A stretch of 64,000 nt of DNA, from the NCBI RefSeq assembly GCF_000177635.2, contig NC_014836.1:2402001-2466000 (forward strand). The letters are read 5' to 3'. The stretch is from Desulfurispirillum indicum S5 (GTDB lineage: Bacteria; Chrysiogenota; Chrysiogenetes; Chrysiogenales; Chrysiogenaceae). Numbering within the stretch: the stretch's first letter is position 1; the number at the start of each line of letters is the position of its first letter. The position numbers were made by a program, and so were the translations under genes. This document shows, one piece after another, positions 28,493-37,152 of the stretch. The notes under the pieces were generated by a model that was not told the DNA's origin, ran no database searches, and saw only the letters and a program-made list of their open reading frames with translations.

Positions 28493-29449
28493 ATGACTTT
28501 TATTCAGGCTAGCATAGAAAAAATGACGACGCAAAGCTCCACTCCCCCTTCCAATTCCCCATATATCGGGCGCTTCGCGCCGACGCCTTCGGGGGCGCTG
28601 CACTTTGGTTCCCTGGTGGCGGCGCTGTCCAGTTTTCTGGAGGCCAGGGTTCATAAGGGGCAGTGGCTGCTGCGTATTGATGATATTGACGCGCCGCGCG
28701 TGGTTCCCGGTGCGGTGGATGAGATTCTGGCGGCTCTGGAGCGTTTTGGCTTCGCTTGGGATGGTGCGGTGCGTTTTCAGAGTCAGTGCATGGAGCGTTA
28801 CGGTGCGGCGGTGGAGGTGCTTGGCCGCGATGGTTTTGTCTTTGCCTGTACCTGTACCCGCAGGTTGCTGGCGGAGCGTGGGAATCATGGCCCCTATGAC
28901 GGGTTCTGTCGTGGGCATGGGCATGCTTTGCAAGGTGCCCACTCCCTGCGCTTTTCGCTTCCTTTGCCTTTGCCGGAGCTGTGTGATGGTGTGCAGGGGG
29001 TGGTGGCCTGGGAGCAGTGGCGCGCTGAGATGGGGGATTTTGTGGTGCGGCGGGGCGATGGCTTCTACGCCTATCACCTGGCCTGCGCGGTGGATGACGC
29101 CCATGAGGGGATTACCCATGTGGTGCGGGGCAGTGACCTGCTGCCCAGTTCCTTTCAGCAGCGGGCTTTGATGGAGGCGCTGGGTTCTGCTGCGCCGGTG
29201 TATGCCCATGTGCCGGTGGCGCTGGCGCGGGATGGGCAGAAGCTCAGCAAGCACAATCAGTCCAGGCCCCTTGATCCGCGTCATCCGGTTCCAGAGCTGG
29301 TGCAGGCGCTGGCGTTTCTGGGGCAGTGTCCACCGGCGGGGCTGGAGCGTGCCAGTGTGCAGACTCTCTGGCAGTGGGCGCTTGAGTGCTGGGATCTGGC
29401 GAGGGTGCCAAGGGCCATGGGGATGCCTGTTTCTGGTCTTCACGGTTGA
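28493..29449 (+). CDS. gluQ: Glutamyl-Q tRNA(Asp) synthetase
   Basis: This is a glutamyl-tRNA synthetase paralogue, lacking an anticodon-binding domain, that attaches glutamate to queuosine in tRNA-Asp. It has the HIGH-like motif GRFAPTPSGALHFGS, the zinc-site pattern CTCTRRLLAERGNHGPYDGFCRG and the KMSKS-like GQKLSKHNQSRPLD. The length (318 aa from ATG 28493, or 308 aa from ATG 28523) fits the family. Neither start has a strong ribosome site; the second gives the usual short N-terminus. It is preceded by repeat B2 and appears to be a single gene. Confidence 0.92.
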   Translation: MTFIQASIEKMTTQSSTPPSNSPYIGRFAPTPSGALHFGSLVAALSSFLEARVHKGQWLLRIDDIDAPRVVPGAVDEILAALERFGFAWDGAVRFQSQCMERYGAAVEVLGRDGFVFACTCTRRLLAERGNHGPYDGFCRGHGHALQGAHSLRFSLPLPLPELCDGVQGVVAWEQWRAEMGDFVVRRGDGFYAYHLACAVDDAHEGITHVVRGSDLLPSSFQQRALMEALGSAAPVYAHVPVALARDGQKLSKHNQSRPLDPRHPVPELVQALAFLGQCPPAGLERASVQTLWQWALECWDLARVPRAMGMPVSGLHG

Positions 29450-29530
29450 AATGCGGGTTGTGTCGAGGTACTCTGTTATGGTGAGTCCCTGTTTTGATGA
29501 ATACTCTTTTCCCTTTCAGGAAAGGCCACT

Positions 29531-30571
29531 ATGGCAAAGGAATACTCTATGCACCACCTGGTAACCGGCACGGCGGGATTTATCGGCTTTCATACGGCAA
29601 AAAAACTGCTGGAGCGCGGCGACAGCGTGGTGGGTTTTGACAGTGTCAACGACTACTATGATGTGGATATCAAGGAAGCGCGCCTGCGGATTCTGGAACA
29701 GACGGCCCGGGAGACGGGCAGCCAATATGCCTTTGTTCGCGCCAACCTGGCCGATCAGGAAGCGGTGAAGCAGTGCTTTGCGGAGCATGACTTCGGGCGG
29801 GTCATCCACCTGGCTGCCCAGGCCGGAGTGCGCTACTCCCTGATGAATCCCCACGCCTATGTGGAGAGCAATATCGTCGCCACCACCAACATTCTGGAAG
29901 CCTGTCGCCATGCCCGGACGCCCCACCTGACCTATGCCAGTACCAGCAGCGTCTATGGTGCCAACACCCGCATGCCCTTCAGCGAACACCGGGGCGTGGA
30001 CCACCCCCTGCAGTTCTATGCGGCCACCAAGCGGGCCAACGAGCTGATGGCCCACAGCTACAGCCACCTCTACGGCCTTCCCACCACCGGCCTGCGCTTC
30101 TTTACGGTCTATGGCCCCTGGGGCCGCCCCGACATGGCGCTCTTTCTCTTCACGAAGAATATTCTGGCCGGAGAACCCATCCAGGTTTTCAACCACGGCA
30201 ACCACACCCGCGACTTCACCTTCGTGGATGACATCGTGGAAGGCGTCATCCGGGCCAGTGATCAGATTGCCGCGCCCGACCCCGACTGGGACAGCGACAA
30301 CCCCGATCCCGCCACCAGCTGCGCCCCCTTCAGGATATTCAATATCGGCAACAACAGCCCCGTGAAGCTGGGTGAGTACATTGCTGCCATTGAAGATGCC
30401 GTGGGGAAAAAGGCCATCAAGGAGATGCTGCCCCTGCAGGCAGGCGACGTGCCCGACACCTTTGCCGATGTGAGCGAACTGGAAAAGAGCGTGCAGTACC
30501 GCCCGGCAACACCGGTGCGCGAAGGTGTGCAGCGCTTTGTGCAGTGGTATCGGGAGTTTTACCGGGTGTGA
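29531..30571 (+). CDS. UDP-glucuronate 4-epimerase-like NAD-dependent sugar epimerase
   Basis: A 346-residue extended short-chain dehydrogenase with the nucleotide-binding motif [11 protein letters not shown], catalytic Ser in YASTSSVYG and the Tyr-Lys pair in [10 protein letters not shown]. The residues [14 protein letters not shown] and [34 protein letters not shown] are characteristic of the UDP-glucuronate 4-epimerase (CapI-like) branch, which makes UDP-galacturonate for surface polysaccharide. ATG 29531 follows AGGAAAGG by five bases. It is monocistronic with a strong terminator. Another UDP-hexuronate epimerase specificity remains possible. Confidence 0.87.
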   Translation: MAKEYSMHHLVTGTAGFIGFHTAKKLLERGDSVVGFDSVNDYYDVDIKEARLRILEQTARETGSQYAFVRANLADQEAVKQCFAEHDFGRVIHLAAQAGVRYSLMNPHAYVESNIVATTNILEACRHARTPHLTYASTSSVYGANTRMPFSEHRGVDHPLQFYAATKRANELMAHSYSHLYGLPTTGLRFFTVYGPWGRPDMALFLFTKNILAGEPIQVFNHGNHTRDFTFVDDIVEGVIRASDQIAAPDPDWDSDNPDPATSCAPFRIFNIGNNSPVKLGEYIAAIEDAVGKKAIKEMLPLQAGDVPDTFADVSELEKSVQYRPATPVREGVQRFVQWYREFYRV

Positions 30572-30589
30572 TGTGTGGAGCGGTCTGTA

Positions 30590-30645
30590 AAGGGCAAGTG
30601 GCGAGACGCCCCGGTGGTGGGGATCCTCGCCACTTGCCTTTTTTT
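30590..30645 (+). terminator. Rho-independent terminator after the sugar epimerase gene
   Basis: The long stem GGCAAGTGGCGAG with CTCGCCACTTGCC is followed by seven T. Confidence 0.85.
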
Positions 30646-30676
30646 GTGACGGATTGCCGCTGTTGAGTGGCGGAGG

Positions 30677-31714
30677 CTACACGATATAGCCACCGCCCAG
30701 CAGTCTGGTGCCCTCATAGAAGGCGGCGGCCTGGCCCGGTGCTATGGCGTATTCGGGGCGTTCAAGTTCTATGGTCGCGGAGCCGCCTGCGCCCAGCAGA
30801 ACCCTGGCGGGGGCTTTGGGATTGCGGTAACGCACTTTCACTTCACAGGTGAATTCCTGGCCGGGGTCGGGCAGGAAGAGGTTCAGGTCGCGCACGGCAA
30901 AACGCTGCAGGTTGATTTCCTCGCGAGTTCCCACCACCAGCTCATTGGTCTTGGGCAGGATCTGCTTCACGTAGAGGGCCGTGTGGGAGAGGGGTACATC
31001 GAAGCCTTTGCGCTGGCCGACGGTGTAGTGCATGTAGCCTCTGTGGCTTCCCACCACGTTGCCGCTGGTATCGAGGACTTTTCCCGGCTGATCCACCTGC
31101 AGGTGTTCGCGCAGAACGTCGATGTAGCTGTCTTCCACGAAGCAGATTTCGCTGCTCTCCTTCTGGGTGGCCAGGCTGGCGAGCAGGGGGATGTCGGCGG
31201 CCATGGCTTTGACATCGCTTTTGCGCCAGCTGCCCAGGGGGAAGAGCAGGTGGGGGATGATGCGGGGCTCGATGTTGAAGAGGAAGTAGCTCTGGTCCTT
31301 GCCGGGGTCGTCGCCCTGGTAGATGTACTGGCCGTCGCATTTGACGTAGTGGCCGGTAGCCAGGTGGTGGCAGTCCAGCTCACGGGCAAACTCGAAGAGG
31401 GTGCCGAACTTGATGAGCCGGTTGCAGAAGGTGCAGGGGTTGGGGGTCTGGCCCTGGCTGTAGATGTCGATGAATGGCTGGTAAACGGACTGGTGGAACA
31501 GGTCCTGACGATCCAGCACGTGCCAGGGTATATTGAAGTAGCGCGCAACTCGCTCGACGCGGGCGATATTCTGCTCGTGCATCTGTTCGTTGCCGTGGAG
31601 CTTCATGTAGCAGCCCTCCACGGGGTAGCCCTGCTCCAGCAGGAGCTTGGTGGTCATGGAGGAGTCGACGCCGCCGGACATGGCGACCAGTACCTTCTTG
31701 CGTGGGACGTTCAT
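30677..31714 (-). CDS. mnmA: tRNA-specific 2-thiouridylase MnmA
   Basis: MnmA thiolates U34 of Lys, Glu and Gln tRNAs. The 345-residue protein has the PP-loop ATP-pyrophosphatase motif SGGVDSS (about residues 14-20), the first catalytic Cys in NPCTFCNRLIKFG and the second in SSEICFVED, plus the conserved C-terminal beta-barrel. ATG 31714 follows AAGGAAAGCTCCC. It lies 132 bases downstream of cysK on the same strand, with a large hairpin between, so the thiolation gene may share transcripts with cysteine synthesis. Confidence 0.95.
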   Translation of the reverse strand: MNVPRKKVLVAMSGGVDSSMTTKLLLEQGYPVEGCYMKLHGNEQMHEQNIARVERVARYFNIPWHVLDRQDLFHQSVYQPFIDIYSQGQTPNPCTFCNRLIKFGTLFEFARELDCHHLATGHYVKCDGQYIYQGDDPGKDQSYFLFNIEPRIIPHLLFPLGSWRKSDVKAMAADIPLLASLATQKESSEICFVEDSYIDVLREHLQVDQPGKVLDTSGNVVGSHRGYMHYTVGQRKGFDVPLSHTALYVKQILPKTNELVVGTREEINLQRFAVRDLNLFLPDPGQEFTCEVKVRYRNPKAPARVLLGAGGSATIELERPEYAIAPGQAAAFYEGTRLLGGGYIV

Positions 31715-31770
31715 GGGAGCTTTCCTTGTTCTTGCGATGCGGGCCCTTGGCCCGGCAGGCAGACGCCACT

Positions 31771-31811
31771 CCGCCCGCTGCCATGATGTGGTGTATCATG
31801 ACGGCGGGCGG
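31771..31811 (-). promoter_or_regulatory. Large two-part hairpin between cysK and mnmA
   Basis: CCGCCCGC (31771-31778) pairs with GCGGGCGG (31804-31811), and inside it ATGAT pairs with ATCAT across a 7-base loop. No U-run follows on the minus strand, so it is more likely an RNA-stability or processing element, or an operator, than a standard terminator. Confidence 0.5.
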
Positions 31812-31846
31812 TGAGCAACAGCCTTGCCTGCGACTTGTGTGCAGGA

Positions 31847-32806
31847 TCAGACGCCGATGCCCTCGAAGAGCACGGTGGAGAGGTAGCGTTCCCCGGCGTC
31901 GGGCAGGATGACGACAATGGTCTTGCCGGCGAATTCCGGGCGCTGCGCAATGCGAACAGCGGCTGCTGCTGCGGCTCCGGAAGAGATGCCTACGATAATG
32001 CCCTCTTCGGCAGCCAGGCGGCGGGCGTATTCCACGGCGTCGCTGATATTGACCTGCTCGACGGCATCTACAACGGAGAGATCAAGGGTTTTGGGAATGA
32101 AGCCGGCGCCAATGCCCTGGATTTTGTGGGGGCCGGGTTTCAGCTCTTCGCCCGCCAGCTGCTGGGTGATCACCGGGCTCTCCTGGGGCTCAACGGCCAC
32201 AGAATGGAGGGCCTTGCCTCGCTCCTGCTTGAAGTAGCGGGACACGCCGGTGATGGTGCCGCCGGTTCCCACGCCACTGACCAGGACGTCCACATTGCCG
32301 TCGGTGTCCTGCCAGATTTCCGGCCCGGTGGTTTTCAGGTGGATGGCCGGGTTGGCGGGGTTTTCAAACTGCTGGGGCAGGAAGTATTTCTGGGGATCGG
32401 AGGCGGCAATTTCCTCGGCGCGGCGCACCGCGCCTTTCATGCCTTCCGGCCCGGGAGTGAGCACCAGGTTGGCGCCAAAGGCGGCCAGAACGCGGCGACG
32501 TTCGATGCTCATGGTCTCCGGCATGGTCAGGGTGAGCCTGTAGCCTTTGGCCGCAGCCACATAGGCGAGGGCGATGCCGGTGTTGCCACTGGTGGGTTCG
32601 ATGATCTCCATGCCAGGCTTCAGCAGGCCTTTTTCTTCGGCGTCCCAGATCATGGCAGCGCCGATGCGGCACTTTACGGAGTAGGAGGGGTTGCGCCCTT
32701 CAATTTTGGCCAGTACTCTGGCAGAGCTTGTGCCGACAATGCGGTTAAGCTGGACAAGTGGCGTTCTTCCGATTGACTGGGCGTTATCTGCGTAAATGTT
32801 TGCCAT
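31847..32806 (-). CDS. cysK: Cysteine synthase A (O-acetylserine sulfhydrylase)
   Basis: A 319-residue PLP enzyme that makes cysteine from O-acetylserine and sulfide. It has PLP lysine K45 in [11 protein letters not shown], the substrate loop [11 protein letters not shown], the phosphate-binding GTGGTITG and C-terminal [11 protein letters not shown]. The residues match CysK rather than CysM ([15 protein letters not shown]). ATG 32806 follows AAGGAGCCTCCCC. The upstream minus-strand region has TTTACA-N17-TTATCG as a weak promoter candidate. It is divergent from the flagellar operon. Confidence 0.95.
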   Translation of the reverse strand: MANIYADNAQSIGRTPLVQLNRIVGTSSARVLAKIEGRNPSYSVKCRIGAAMIWDAEEKGLLKPGMEIIEPTSGNTGIALAYVAAAKGYRLTLTMPETMSIERRRVLAAFGANLVLTPGPEGMKGAVRRAEEIAASDPQKYFLPQQFENPANPAIHLKTTGPEIWQDTDGNVDVLVSGVGTGGTITGVSRYFKQERGKALHSVAVEPQESPVITQQLAGEELKPGPHKIQGIGAGFIPKTLDLSVVDAVEQVNISDAVEYARRLAAEEGIIVGISSGAAAAAAVRIAQRPEFAGKTIVVILPDAGERYLSTVLFEGIGV

Positions 32807-33037
32807 GGGGAGGCTCCTTGCTGCGTTTTTAATCTTGATAAAATCAACCGATAAACTTTAGATATTGGCAATGTAAATGCTTCTTCTCGTTTTGTAAAGC
32901 AATTTTTGGAAAAAAAGAATGACAGGCTGGCTGTTTCTTTGTTAGCCTTGCTTCTGATGAGGCGCTCGGGGCGGAAAATAATTCGCCCATGGCCTGGGCG
33001 GTGATCGTAAAGTGTTGTATATGGCGACTTGTGTTTT

Positions 33038-33054
33038 TGGCACGCTGTCTGCAT
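33038..33054 (+). promoter_or_regulatory. Sigma-54 (-24/-12) promoter for flgB-flgC-fliE
   Basis: TTGGCACGCTGTCTGCAT contains the full TGGCACG -24 box and CTGC at -12 (one mismatch to TTGC), with the exact 10-base GG-to-GC spacing. Predicted transcription starts about 33 bases before flgB. It fits the class II/III control of flagellar genes by sigma-54 in polar-flagellate bacteria. Confidence 0.8.
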
Positions 33055-33096
33055 TTGAGCGGGCAGTCAACGCCACAACCTCGGAAAGGTGACGAT

Positions 33097-33522
33097 ATGT
33101 TTATCTCTGAGCTCTTCAATCGCACTCCCATAAACCTGCTGGCAACCTCCATGACGGTTCGCTCCAAGAATCAGGATGTGATTGCCACCAATGTGGCCAA
33201 TGCGGAGACCCCCAACTACAAGGCCAAGGAGCTGGTATTTGAGGATCAGCTGCGCGAGGCCGTGCTGGGGCGCAAAGAGGACAAGGAGATGATTCCCATG
33301 GCGCGTACCCATGAGAGCCACCTGCCGACCGGGGCCAAGCCGGCGTTTATGCCGTATATGCAACTGCAGCACAATCAGACGGTCCGCAACGATGGCAATG
33401 ATGTGGAGCTGGAAAAAGAGATCGGGCGCATGATGGAGAATGCCACCATGTACCAGGCTTCCACCACGATTGCTGCCAAAAAGATTGAGGGACTGAAGAG
33501 CGCCATAATGGAGGGACGTTAA
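33097..33522 (+). CDS. flgB: Flagellar proximal rod protein FlgB
   Basis: A 141-residue rod subunit exported by the flagellar system. The N-terminal helix contains the rod/hook signature VIATNVANAETPNYKAKEL, and the C-terminus the matching amphipathic helix (MYQASTTIAAKKIEGLKSAI). ATG 33097 follows GGAAAGGTG. First gene of a unit with flgC and fliE behind a sigma-54 promoter. Confidence 0.93.
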   Translation: MFISELFNRTPINLLATSMTVRSKNQDVIATNVANAETPNYKAKELVFEDQLREAVLGRKEDKEMIPMARTHESHLPTGAKPAFMPYMQLQHNQTVRNDGNDVELEKEIGRMMENATMYQASTTIAAKKIEGLKSAIMEGR

Positions 33523-33523
33523 G

Positions 33524-33979
33524 ATGAGCTTCTTTGACGGACTGAAAATATCCTCATCCGCGCTGTTTGCGCAGCGCCAGCGCATGAACGTCATCTCCAG
33601 CAACCTGGCCAACGCCCACACCACGCGGGCTGAAGATGGTACCTACTACAAGCGTAAAGATCTCGTCTTCAAGCCCCAGACGATCCATGACGATGTGCGG
33701 GGGAAAATTTTTCCTGCATCCTTTGAAGAAGCATGGAAAAAAAAGATTGAAGGGGTTCGCGTCGAGGCTATAATAGAAGATGACGAGCCGCCCATTCTCA
33801 AGTATGACCCCAGCCACCCCGACGCCGATGAAGAGGGCTACGTGGCTTATCCCAATATTAACGTTGTTGAAGAGATGACCGATATGATAACTGCCAGCCG
33901 CTCCTACGAGGCGAACATAACGATGATCGAAACCATCAAGAAGATGGCCAATGAAGCCCTTGGGCTTGGGAGGGTCTGA
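33524..33979 (+). CDS. flgC: Flagellar proximal rod protein FlgC
   Basis: A 151-residue rod subunit: N-terminal FDGLKISSSALFAQRQRMNVISSNLANAHTTR, the central DPSHPDADEEGYVAYPNINVVEEMTDMI signature specific to FlgC, and the C-terminal ASRSYEANITMIETIKKMANEAL helix. It starts one base after the flgB stop, so it is translationally coupled. It forms the inner rod with FlgB and FliE. Confidence 0.95.
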   Translation: MSFFDGLKISSSALFAQRQRMNVISSNLANAHTTRAEDGTYYKRKDLVFKPQTIHDDVRGKIFPASFEEAWKKKIEGVRVEAIIEDDEPPILKYDPSHPDADEEGYVAYPNINVVEEMTDMITASRSYEANITMIETIKKMANEALGLGRV

Positions 33980-33981
33980 TC

Positions 33982-34302
33982 ATGGCAGATTTTAACATCC
34001 ATAACAGTATGCCCCTGCTGCTGGATATGACCAAGCCCACCGGAAAGCCGGAGGCCACGTCTGCCCAGCCGTCCGGTGAGCAGACGCAGTTTTCTGAGTT
34101 TCTGAAGAGCTCGCTGAAAGAGGTCAACACCGCTCAGAAGGATGCTGACCGCGCTATCGAAGAGCTTATAGCCGGCGAGAGCAAGGATATTCACACCACG
34201 ATGATCAAGATGCAGCAGGCTGATGTCTCGCTCAAGATGATGATGCAGGTGCGCAATAAGATCATGGATGCCTATCAGGAAGTCATGCGCACTCAGGTGT
34301 GA
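33982..34302 (+). CDS. fliE: Flagellar hook-basal body protein FliE
   Basis: A 106-residue adaptor between the MS ring and the rod. It has the typical C-terminal half (FLKSSLKEVNTAQKDADRAIEELIAGE...DIHTTMIKMQQADVSLKMMMQVRNKIMDAYQEVMRTQV). It begins two bases after flgC and is followed by a strong terminator, so flgB-flgC-fliE is a closed unit. Confidence 0.93.
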   Translation: MADFNIHNSMPLLLDMTKPTGKPEATSAQPSGEQTQFSEFLKSSLKEVNTAQKDADRAIEELIAGESKDIHTTMIKMQQADVSLKMMMQVRNKIMDAYQEVMRTQV

Positions 34303-34329
34303 CCAGCCTTTATGGTTTTGTGACCCCAG

Positions 34330-34362
34330 CAGCCGGGAAATTGCTTTCCCGGCTGTTTTTTT
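34330..34362 (+). terminator. Rho-independent terminator between fliE and fliF
   Basis: The stem CAGCCGGGAAA (34330-34340) with TTTCCCGGCTG (34345-34355) has a TTGC loop and is followed by seven T. Confidence 0.87.
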
Positions 34363-34384
34363 GTGTTTTCACAGATGTAACTGA

Positions 34385-34413
34385 TTGAAAACTTCTTTCC
34401 GTGGTGATAAGTT
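34385..34413 (+). promoter_or_regulatory. Candidate sigma-70-type promoter for the fliF operon
   Basis: TTGAAA, 17 bases, TAAGTT lies between the terminator and fliF, about 35 bases before its start. The -10 box is weak, so this is only a candidate, but a promoter is required after the terminator. Confidence 0.4.
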
Positions 34414-34447
34414 AGGATTTTCATCACCATATTATGGGAAAGGCTTT

Positions 34448-36124
34448 ATGAAGTTTTCATTTAAGGAACTGATTTCCCAACTCTCACGTGTCCTCCAGAA
34501 ACTTTCCCGCACGCAGCAGATTACCCTTGCGCTGGTGATCGGTGCGTCAGTCATTACTATTATCACCCTTATCATCTGGGCCGTTGTGGCCAGCCGTCCT
34601 GGCAACCAGGTTCTTTTTTCCAACCTGGCCATGGAAGATGCCGGCGAGGTGGCTGCGAAACTGGCTGAATTGCGAGTGCCCTATGAGATTCACAACGATG
34701 GCCGAACCATTCTTGTGCCGGGCAACGTGGTGCACGAAACCCGCCTGAACCTGGCCCAGCAGGGCCTTCCTCGCGGCAGTGGTGTCGGTTTTGAGATTTT
34801 TGACAGCGCCGGAATCGGCATGACGGAATTTATCCAGAAGGTGAACTTCCGCCGCGCTCTCCAGGGGGAGCTGGGTCGTACCATCTCGGCTATCGATGGC
34901 ATTGAGAGCGCCCGTGTGCATATCGCTCTGCCGGAGCGCTCCCTGTTTATTTCCCAGGACCGGGGTGCCGAGGCCAGTGTTGCCCTGCGCCTGAGTCCTC
35001 ACACTCGCCTTTCCGGCGATCAGGTCAAGGGGATTATCCACCTGGTCTCTTCCAGTGTGGAGGGCCTGACCCCTGAAGGGGTGACTGTGGTCGACGAGCA
35101 GGGGCGGATCCTGAACGATCTGATTCAGGAGCGCTCGGAAGAGTCCACCCTGAGCGTCACGCAGCTGATGTATCAGCGTAATATGGAACGCAACCTCCAG
35201 ATAGCGCTGGATAACCTTCTGGTGAGCGTTCTCGGTCAGGGGAACTCCTACTCCAATGTCAGCCTGGAACTGGACTTTGACAAGGTGGAACAGCAGATAG
35301 AAGCCTATGACCCTGCCAATGTGCCGCGCAGCGAGCAGCGCATTGAAGAGCGCGAGCAGGGCCGTGAGGCTCAGGGGGGTATTCCCGGTGTGCGCGCCAA
35401 TATCGCCGACCAGGACGACCCGGAAGCGGGTCTGATGACCACCCGCTCACGGGAAGTGGAGACGACCAACTACGAGGTCGGGCGCACCCTGACCCAGATT
35501 ACCCGCAGCCGTGGTCAGATCAAGCGGTTGACTGTCGCAGTGGCGGTGAACGGCAATTATGTGCAGCAGCAGGCTGATGGCGTGTCGCAGGTGGTCTACC
35601 AGCCGCGCAGCTCCGAGGAACTGGACAAGATTACGGCGCTGGTGCAAAGCGCCATTGGATACAATGAAGGTCGTGGTGACCGGGTGGTAGTCACCAATCT
35701 CCAGTTCGGCGAACCGCCGAAATCGCGATGGCAGGAACTTATGGAAATGCAGGATCTGTGGAAGGAAATGCTGAAGTACCTTGGTATTGCCCTGTTCTTC
35801 CTCTTTGCCTTCATCTTTATCATCCGCCCCATTGTGAAGTGGGTGACCGATATGACCAGAGATGAGGACGAGCTGAAGAAGACCTTCGGTACCGGCCAGA
35901 AAAAGCCCAAGCAGCTGGTGCCGACGCAGCTGCCCAAAACCCTGGCGGAACTTGAAGCGGAGATGGAATCCCAGATCGACTCCGAGAGCAGTGTTTCCGC
36001 ATCAGCGGTTCGGGGCAAGGTTATCCGCAAGAAGCTGTCGGATATTGTTCAGGAGAATCCGGCTGGGGCGGCTCAGCTGATCCGTATCTGGATTAATGAT
36101 GACAAGACAAAAGGTGAACCCTGA
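34448..36124 (+). CDS. fliF: Flagellar MS-ring protein FliF
   Basis: A 558-residue protein with an N-terminal membrane span (ITLALVIGASVITIITLIIWAVVAS), the ring-building motifs (LFSNLAMEDAGEVAAKLAELRVPYEI; ARVHIALPERSLFI; ASVALRL), a long periplasmic loop and a C-terminal span (YLGIALFFLFAFIFIIRPIVKW). The C-terminal cytoplasmic tail binds FliG. ATG 34448 follows GGGAAAGGC. It overlaps fliG by one base (TGATG). Confidence 0.95.
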   Translation: MKFSFKELISQLSRVLQKLSRTQQITLALVIGASVITIITLIIWAVVASRPGNQVLFSNLAMEDAGEVAAKLAELRVPYEIHNDGRTILVPGNVVHETRLNLAQQGLPRGSGVGFEIFDSAGIGMTEFIQKVNFRRALQGELGRTISAIDGIESARVHIALPERSLFISQDRGAEASVALRLSPHTRLSGDQVKGIIHLVSSSVEGLTPEGVTVVDEQGRILNDLIQERSEESTLSVTQLMYQRNMERNLQIALDNLLVSVLGQGNSYSNVSLELDFDKVEQQIEAYDPANVPRSEQRIEEREQGREAQGGIPGVRANIADQDDPEAGLMTTRSREVETTNYEVGRTLTQITRSRGQIKRLTVAVAVNGNYVQQQADGVSQVVYQPRSSEELDKITALVQSAIGYNEGRGDRVVVTNLQFGEPPKSRWQELMEMQDLWKEMLKYLGIALFFLFAFIFIIRPIVKWVTDMTRDEDELKKTFGTGQKKPKQLVPTQLPKTLAELEAEMESQIDSESSVSASAVRGKVIRKKLSDIVQENPAGAAQLIRIWINDDKTKGEP

Positions 36125-37131
36125 TGGCCATTCCCTATGACATGCTTACCGGCTATCAGAAAAGTGCCATTCTGCTGATTGCCCTTGGTGAAGATCTGAG
36201 CTCCTCGGTGCTTGAGCACCTGGAGGATGACGAGGTTGGCGAGATTTCCAAGGAAATTGTCCTGATGAAGGACATTGAGCGGGACACCGTCGACCAGGTT
36301 CTGGACGAATTCCACCAGATGGCTCTGGCCAAGGGCTACCTGTCCAAAGGTGGCCTTGATTACGCCAAGGCGCTTCTGAATAAATCCCTGGGCCCGGAAA
36401 AGGCCCGCAAGATCATCGACCGCCTTACCCGCGCCCTGGAACAGTCCAGTGGCTTTTCCTTCCTGCAGAAGGTGCACGCGCCCCAGCTGGCCAAGTTCAT
36501 ACAGAATGAGCATCCTCAGACCATATCACTGATTATGGCGCACCTTGACCCCTCCCAGGCGGCTGAGTGTCTGGCGGCCCTGCCCGAAGACCTGCAGCCG
36601 GAAGTGGCCATTCGAATGGCGAACCTGGATGAAATTTCGCCGGAAGTGGTCAAGCGCATCTCGGCGGTGCTGGAGGAAAAACTGGACGCCTTCACCTCTT
36701 ACCAGGTGGAGATTGGTGGTGTGCGCTCGGTGGCGGAGGTCTTCAACCGCATGGATCGCACCGTCGGCAAGGTTACCCTGGAAAAACTGGAAAAGCTGGC
36801 ACCGGAGCTGGCGGCCCAGATCCGCGATATGATGTTTGTCTTCGACGATATCCGCATGCTTGGCGACGCGGCCATAACCGAAATTCTCAAGCGCGTGGAT
36901 AAAAAGGTTCTCACCCTGGCTCTCAAAGGCACTGATGAAGACCTGCAGGGGAAATTCTTCAGCAATATGTCACGCCGCGCCACCGATACCCTGAAGGAAG
37001 AGATGGAGTTCCTGGGGCCCATCAAGGTGCGCGATGTGGAAAAAGCCCAGCAGGAAGTCATTGAGATCGTGCGAGCCCTGGAAGAGGAAGGCATCATTAC
37101 CCTTGGCGAGCAGGAAGAACTGATTCAGTAA
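36124..37131 (+). CDS. fliG: Flagellar motor switch protein FliG
   Basis: A 335-residue switch protein with the N-terminal FliF-binding domain (GYQKSAILLIALGEDLSSSVLEHL), the middle EHPQTISLIMAHLDPSQAAECLAALP (EHPQ motif) and the C-terminal torque helix with charged residues (MMFVFDDIRMLGDAAITEILKRVDKKVLTLALKGTDEDLQGKFFSNMSRRATDTLKEEMEFLGPIKVRDVEKAQ). ATG overlaps the fliF stop, so they are coupled. Confidence 0.96.
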   Translation: MAIPYDMLTGYQKSAILLIALGEDLSSSVLEHLEDDEVGEISKEIVLMKDIERDTVDQVLDEFHQMALAKGYLSKGGLDYAKALLNKSLGPEKARKIIDRLTRALEQSSGFSFLQKVHAPQLAKFIQNEHPQTISLIMAHLDPSQAAECLAALPEDLQPEVAIRMANLDEISPEVVKRISAVLEEKLDAFTSYQVEIGGVRSVAEVFNRMDRTVGKVTLEKLEKLAPELAAQIRDMMFVFDDIRMLGDAAITEILKRVDKKVLTLALKGTDEDLQGKFFSNMSRRATDTLKEEMEFLGPIKVRDVEKAQQEVIEIVRALEEEGIITLGEQEELIQ

Positions 37132-37152
37132 TATCCGGCTGGAGGGATGCTA

